From Chryseobacterium balustinum (GTDB lineage: Bacteria; Bacteroidota; Bacteroidia; Flavobacteriales; Weeksellaceae), in the NCBI RefSeq assembly GCF_900168205.1, contig NZ_FUZE01000004.1, forward strand, positions 124,001 through 188,000: 64,000 nt of DNA, given 5' to 3'. The notes under the pieces were generated by a model, which saw only the letters and a program-made list of their open reading frames with translations, ran no database searches and was not told where the DNA came from. Below, piece after piece: positions 61,033 to 64,000 of this stretch. The position numbers and the translations under genes were made by a program. Each line of letters begins with the position of its first letter. Position 1 is the first letter of the stretch.

Positions 61033-61501
61033 ATGAACATGAATAAATATGTATTAAAAATCATTTTGCCGGCTATTTTAGTTTTTACTTTTAAGCTGAA
61101 TGCTCAACAAAAAGTATATTCTAAACAGGAAATCGGAAAATTTAAAGAAAATGAACAATTTTACCTCAATAAAAAAGTAAAAAACATTTTGAGAGACCTT
61201 AAAGTAAATTTTGAGATAGCATATGTTGGCGGTGGCTGGTCTGAAGAAATGAGTTTCATTGTTTTAAGATTTAATAATCGAAAAGATGAATATCAACTTC
61301 AGCAAAAAGGAATTAAACTCGCAAGATTAACCCTTTTTTATTAAAGAACGAGACGTTGAAACCAATAAGCTTTTTTATTCTGAAACAAAGAGAATCACAT
61401 TTTACAGAGACAGTTTAAAGAATAAATCTAATAAACAAATTTTAAAGGATTACAAAAATCTTACTGTTGCGATGATTTATGCTAATTCTGAGCAACCGTA
61501 A
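61033..61501 (+). pseudogene. Frameshifted small exported protein
   Basis: The first 103 codons encode a signal peptide (cleavage near KLNAQ) and a basic, Lys/Asn-rich chain with YVGGGWSEEMSFIVLRFNNR. It stops at 61344, but the +1 frame continues without a stop from the T6 run at 61334-61339 to TAA at 61499-61501, adding FIKERDVETNKLFYSETKR and more. Removing one T would give a single 155-residue protein. Recent inactivation, a sequencing error or slippage expression are the options. The family is not recognised. Confidence 0.68.
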
Positions 61502-61504
61502 ACA

Positions 61505-61535
61505 AAAAAGGAGTAAATCAACTTTACTCCTTTTT
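61505..61535. terminator. Bidirectional terminator between the frameshifted gene and cphA
   Basis: AAAAAGGAGTAAA and TTTACTCCTTTTT form a perfect 13-bp stem around TCAAC. It stands directly between the restored stop at 61501 and the cphA stop at 61540, which supports the longer, frame-restored gene. Confidence 0.9.
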
Positions 61536-61539
61536 GATT

Positions 61540-64000
61540 TTAAAATTTATCGTCCTCGAGCAACTCTCTCGCCTGATAATCCTGAACAAGGTCAATCGCA
61601 TTAGAAATCACATCACTTAAAGCAGTGATAAAAGTTCCTTCTTCCGCCATTCCCATCGCGTGTTTCAAAGCATCAATTTCTTTAGGAATCGTCTCATAAC
61701 TTACATCTCTTCCCGAAGCCTGCATTCCATCGATAATCAAACCGTTGATTTCTTCTTCTGTTCTTCCTCGAAGATGTTTTTCGTTTCGGATGATGATATG
61801 ATCAAACATTCTTCCTGCAATTTTTCCGCATAGTCTTATATCTTCATCTCTCCTGTCTCCCACTCCGGAAATAATCCCGATTTTCTTTGTAGATTCTACA
61901 TTTTTAAGGTAGTCTTCAATCGCTTCGTAGCCTGCAGGATTGTGTGCAAAATCTATTAAAACTTTAAAGTTTTTAAATTTAAACACATTCAGCCTTCCCG
62001 GAGTCAGCTGCGCACTTGGAATAAATGTACGAAGTGAATTGGAAATATCTTCAATACCAAAACCATAAAGATAACAAGCCAAACTCGCTGCCAAAACGTT
62101 ATCTATCATGAATTTTGCCTTTCCTTCCATTGTAATCGGAAAGTCTTTTACTTTTCCAATCCTGATTTTCCAGTCGCCTTTTTTAATGGTTACAAAACCT
62201 TCTTCGTAAACACAGGTTATACGGCCTTCTTTAGCGAATTTTTTGATGTATTCGTTATTTTCATCCAAACTGAAAATAGCAACATTACTCGGCAGATCAT
62301 TAATGATTCGCATAGAATACTCATCTTCAGCATTCAACACGCTCCATCCATTTTTCTTTACACTGTCGAGTACTACCCTTTTTACTTTGGTTAAATCTTT
62401 CAGATTGTGAATATCATTCATTCCCAAATGATCTTCTTTAATATTGGTTAAAACACCGATATCACACTGAGAAAATCCTAAACCAGAACGAAGAATTCCA
62501 CCACGAGCAGTTTCTAAAACGGCAAATTCTACGGTTGGATCTTTTAGAATAAATTCAGCAGAAATAGGTCCGGTAGTATCACCTTTCGTTAACATTGTAT
62601 TCTGAATATAAATTCCGTCTGATGTTGTAAAACCTACTCTGTAGCCATTATTTTTAACGATATGAGAAATTAATCTTGTTGTAGTCGTTTTACCATTGGT
62701 TCCTGTAACTGCAATAATCGGAATGGTAAAAGGTTTTCCTTGCGGATAAAGCATATCTACAACTGGAGCGGCAACGTTTCTCGGAAGACCTTCACTCGGA
62801 GCCAAATGCATTCTGAAACCAGGTGCTGCATTAACTTCTATAATTGCTCCACCGCTTTCTTTTAACGGTTGGGTTAAGTTTTCCGCCATAATATCAATTC
62901 CGCAGACATCTAAACCGATGATCTTTGAAATTCTTTCTGCCATTGTGATATTTTCGGGGTGCACCATATCGGTTACATCAATCGAAGTACCGCCTGTAGA
63001 AAGATTAGCTGTAGATTTCAGATAAACAACTTCTCCTTTTTGAGGAATTGTTTCTAAAGTATATTGAAGTTTTTCAAGTAATTCTAAAGTATCTTTATCG
63101 ACTGTAATTTCGGTCAAAACATTTTCGTGACCATACCCTCTTCTCGGATCTTTGTTTTCTTTTTCAATGAGCTTCTCAAGATTAGATTCACCGTCACCCA
63201 CAACGTGAGCAGGAACTCTTCTCGCAGCAGCAACCATTTTATTATTAATCACCAAAACTCTAAAATCGTATCCGGTAATGTATTTTTCAACAATTACTTT
63301 TCTTGAATATTGTTGAGCATGTTCTAGTCCTGTAACCGAAGAAACCCAATCATTTACATTAATTGAAGATCCTTTTCCGTGATTTCCGTCTAAAGGTTTG
63401 ATGACAATAGGATACCCAATTTTCTTGATAACACTTTGTAGCTCTTCTTCATCCACAATTAGATCTCCCATCGGAACAGGAATTGCAGCATCATGAAGCA
63501 TTCTTTTTGTTAATTCTTTATTGCAGGCGATATCTACAGCAATTGAGCTTGTATTTCCGGTAATTGTCGCCTGAAATCTTTGTTGATTAACGCCATACCC
63601 CAACTGTACCAGAGAATTGCTTCCTAGTCTTATCCACGGAATTTTTCTTGAAACTGCTTCTTCAACAATACTTCCTGTTGAAGGTCCCAATCTTACACGT
63701 TCTCTGATTTCTTTTAATTTCTGAATACAAGCATTGATGTCGTATTCTTTATTTTCAATTAAAGCTAAAGCAATTTCTACTGCCTGTTCTGCAGCATAGA
63801 TTCCAGCATTTTCTTCGATATAATCAAACACGACGTTGTAAATTCCCGGTGATTTTGTCTCACGTGTTCGTCCAAAACCAGTTTCCATACCCGCCAAGGT
63901 TTGAATTTCTAAAGCGATATGCTCAATTACATGTCCCATCCATGTACCGGTTTCTATTCTATGAAAAAAACCTCCTCTCGTTCCTTCAGAGCAACGGTGA
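61540..64000 (-). CDS. cphA: Cyanophycin synthetase (partial, N-terminus beyond window)
   Basis: CphA polymerises Asp and Arg into multi-L-arginyl-poly-L-aspartate. The frame is open to the window edge, where HRCSEGTRGGFFHRIETGTW precedes MGHVIEH, so the Met at 63939 is internal and about 50-60 residues are missing. Counting from that Met, the ATP-grasp domain has KPLDGNHGKGSS (181-192) and EVN (368-370), and the Mur-ligase-like domain has the P-loop GTNGKTTT (413-420) and later FAHNPAGYEA. All three parts look intact. It converges with the amidoligase cluster. Confidence 0.96.
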   Translation of the reverse strand, partial: HRCSEGTRGGFFHRIETGTWMGHVIEHIALEIQTLAGMETGFGRTRETKSPGIYNVVFDYIEENAGIYAAEQAVEIALALIENKEYDINACIQKLKEIRERVRLGPSTGSIVEEAVSRKIPWIRLGSNSLVQLGYGVNQQRFQATITGNTSSIAVDIACNKELTKRMLHDAAIPVPMGDLIVDEEELQSVIKKIGYPIVIKPLDGNHGKGSSINVNDWVSSVTGLEHAQQYSRKVIVEKYITGYDFRVLVINNKMVAAARRVPAHVVGDGESNLEKLIEKENKDPRRGYGHENVLTEITVDKDTLELLEKLQYTLETIPQKGEVVYLKSTANLSTGGTSIDVTDMVHPENITMAERISKIIGLDVCGIDIMAENLTQPLKESGGAIIEVNAAPGFRMHLAPSEGLPRNVAAPVVDMLYPQGKPFTIPIIAVTGTNGKTTTTRLISHIVKNNGYRVGFTTSDGIYIQNTMLTKGDTTGPISAEFILKDPTVEFAVLETARGGILRSGLGFSQCDIGVLTNIKEDHLGMNDIHNLKDLTKVKRVVLDSVKKNGWSVLNAEDEYSMRIINDLPSNVAIFSLDENNEYIKKFAKEGRITCVYEEGFVTIKKGDWKIRIGKVKDFPITMEGKAKFMIDNVLAASLACYLYGFGIEDISNSLRTFIPSAQLTPGRLNVFKFKNFKVLIDFAHNPAGYEAIEDYLKNVESTKKIGIISGVGDRRDEDIRLCGKIAGRMFDHIIIRNEKHLRGRTEEEINGLIIDGMQASGRDVSYETIPKEIDALKHAMGMAEEGTFITALSDVISNAIDLVQDYQARELLEDDKF

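Overview
The window is a stretch of AT-rich chromosome from a member of the Bacteroidota, class Flavobacteriia, most like Chryseobacterium or a close relative. Four things point there. Three genes encode proteins with a C-terminal type IX secretion (T9SS) sorting domain. Many genes are preceded by the Bacteroidota -7 promoter word TAnnTTTG rather than an E. coli-type -10. Clear Shine-Dalgarno sequences are rare. The ATP synthase operon stops at atpG, with no atpD or atpC. I found no tRNA, rRNA, CRISPR array, integrase, transposase or phage gene. The window is open at both ends: etfA is cut at the left and cphA at the right.

Layout. 1-2483: etfB-etfA and an SDR oxidoreductase. 2513-4757: two tandem T9SS cargo genes separated by a decayed copy of the 3' end of the next gene, an M20 dipeptidase (4777-6159). 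6260-10643: a small His-rich lipoprotein, then an operon-like run udk - divIC-like - mutA small subunit - DinB - methyltransferase, all on the minus strand. 10651-17875: clpS, a CNNM/CBS transporter, and the atp operon (a 4-TM protein, then atpB, E, F, H, A, G). 18281-19642: ffh. 19739-22960: four small outer-membrane beta-barrel genes, each with its own terminator. 23022-28830: PhoH, SAM hydrolase, a 2-oxo acid dehydrogenase E2, a ClC channel and a GEVED/T9SS protein. 28882-30351: rpsF-rpsR-rplI. 30300-36160: an accessory-looking block of AraC regulator, TolC, HlyD and MFS efflux genes, bracketed by about 0.5 kb of short interspersed repeats on each side of the AraC-TolC-HlyD part. 36203-41160: aldehyde dehydrogenase, thioredoxin-like protein, LpxL-like acyltransferase, glycosyltransferase, exonuclease and apaG. 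41190-45457: sucA-sucB. 45527-52684: an SRPBCC protein, the glycogen operon glgB-glgA-glgC, and a divergent esterase with a glycogen-binding-like N-terminus. 52687-54102: an M17 aminopeptidase.

54243-64000 is the most unusual part. Consecutive plus-strand genes encode a CarB-type ATP-grasp ligase, an alpha/beta-hydrolase, a second ATP-grasp ligase, a YbdK/GCS2-type carboxylate-amine ligase, a class I glutamine amidotransferase with an intact catalytic triad, and a third protein that looks like a divergent, possibly permuted ATP-grasp. After a small membrane protein and a frameshifted secreted protein they converge on cyanophycin synthetase. Up to four amide-bond-forming enzymes, a glutaminase-type hydrolase and an esterase in one run suggest a dedicated pathway for a non-ribosomal peptide, gamma-glutamyl compound or peptide tag. 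The product cannot be read from sequence.

Smaller signals worth following are a tandem-duplication scar upstream of the dipeptidase, large hairpins between atpA/atpG and atpE/atpF, a perfect inverted repeat covering the start codon of the amidotransferase gene, a duplicated gene tail in front of the frameshifted gene, and several genes whose -7 promoter word sits only 4-8 bases before the ATG.
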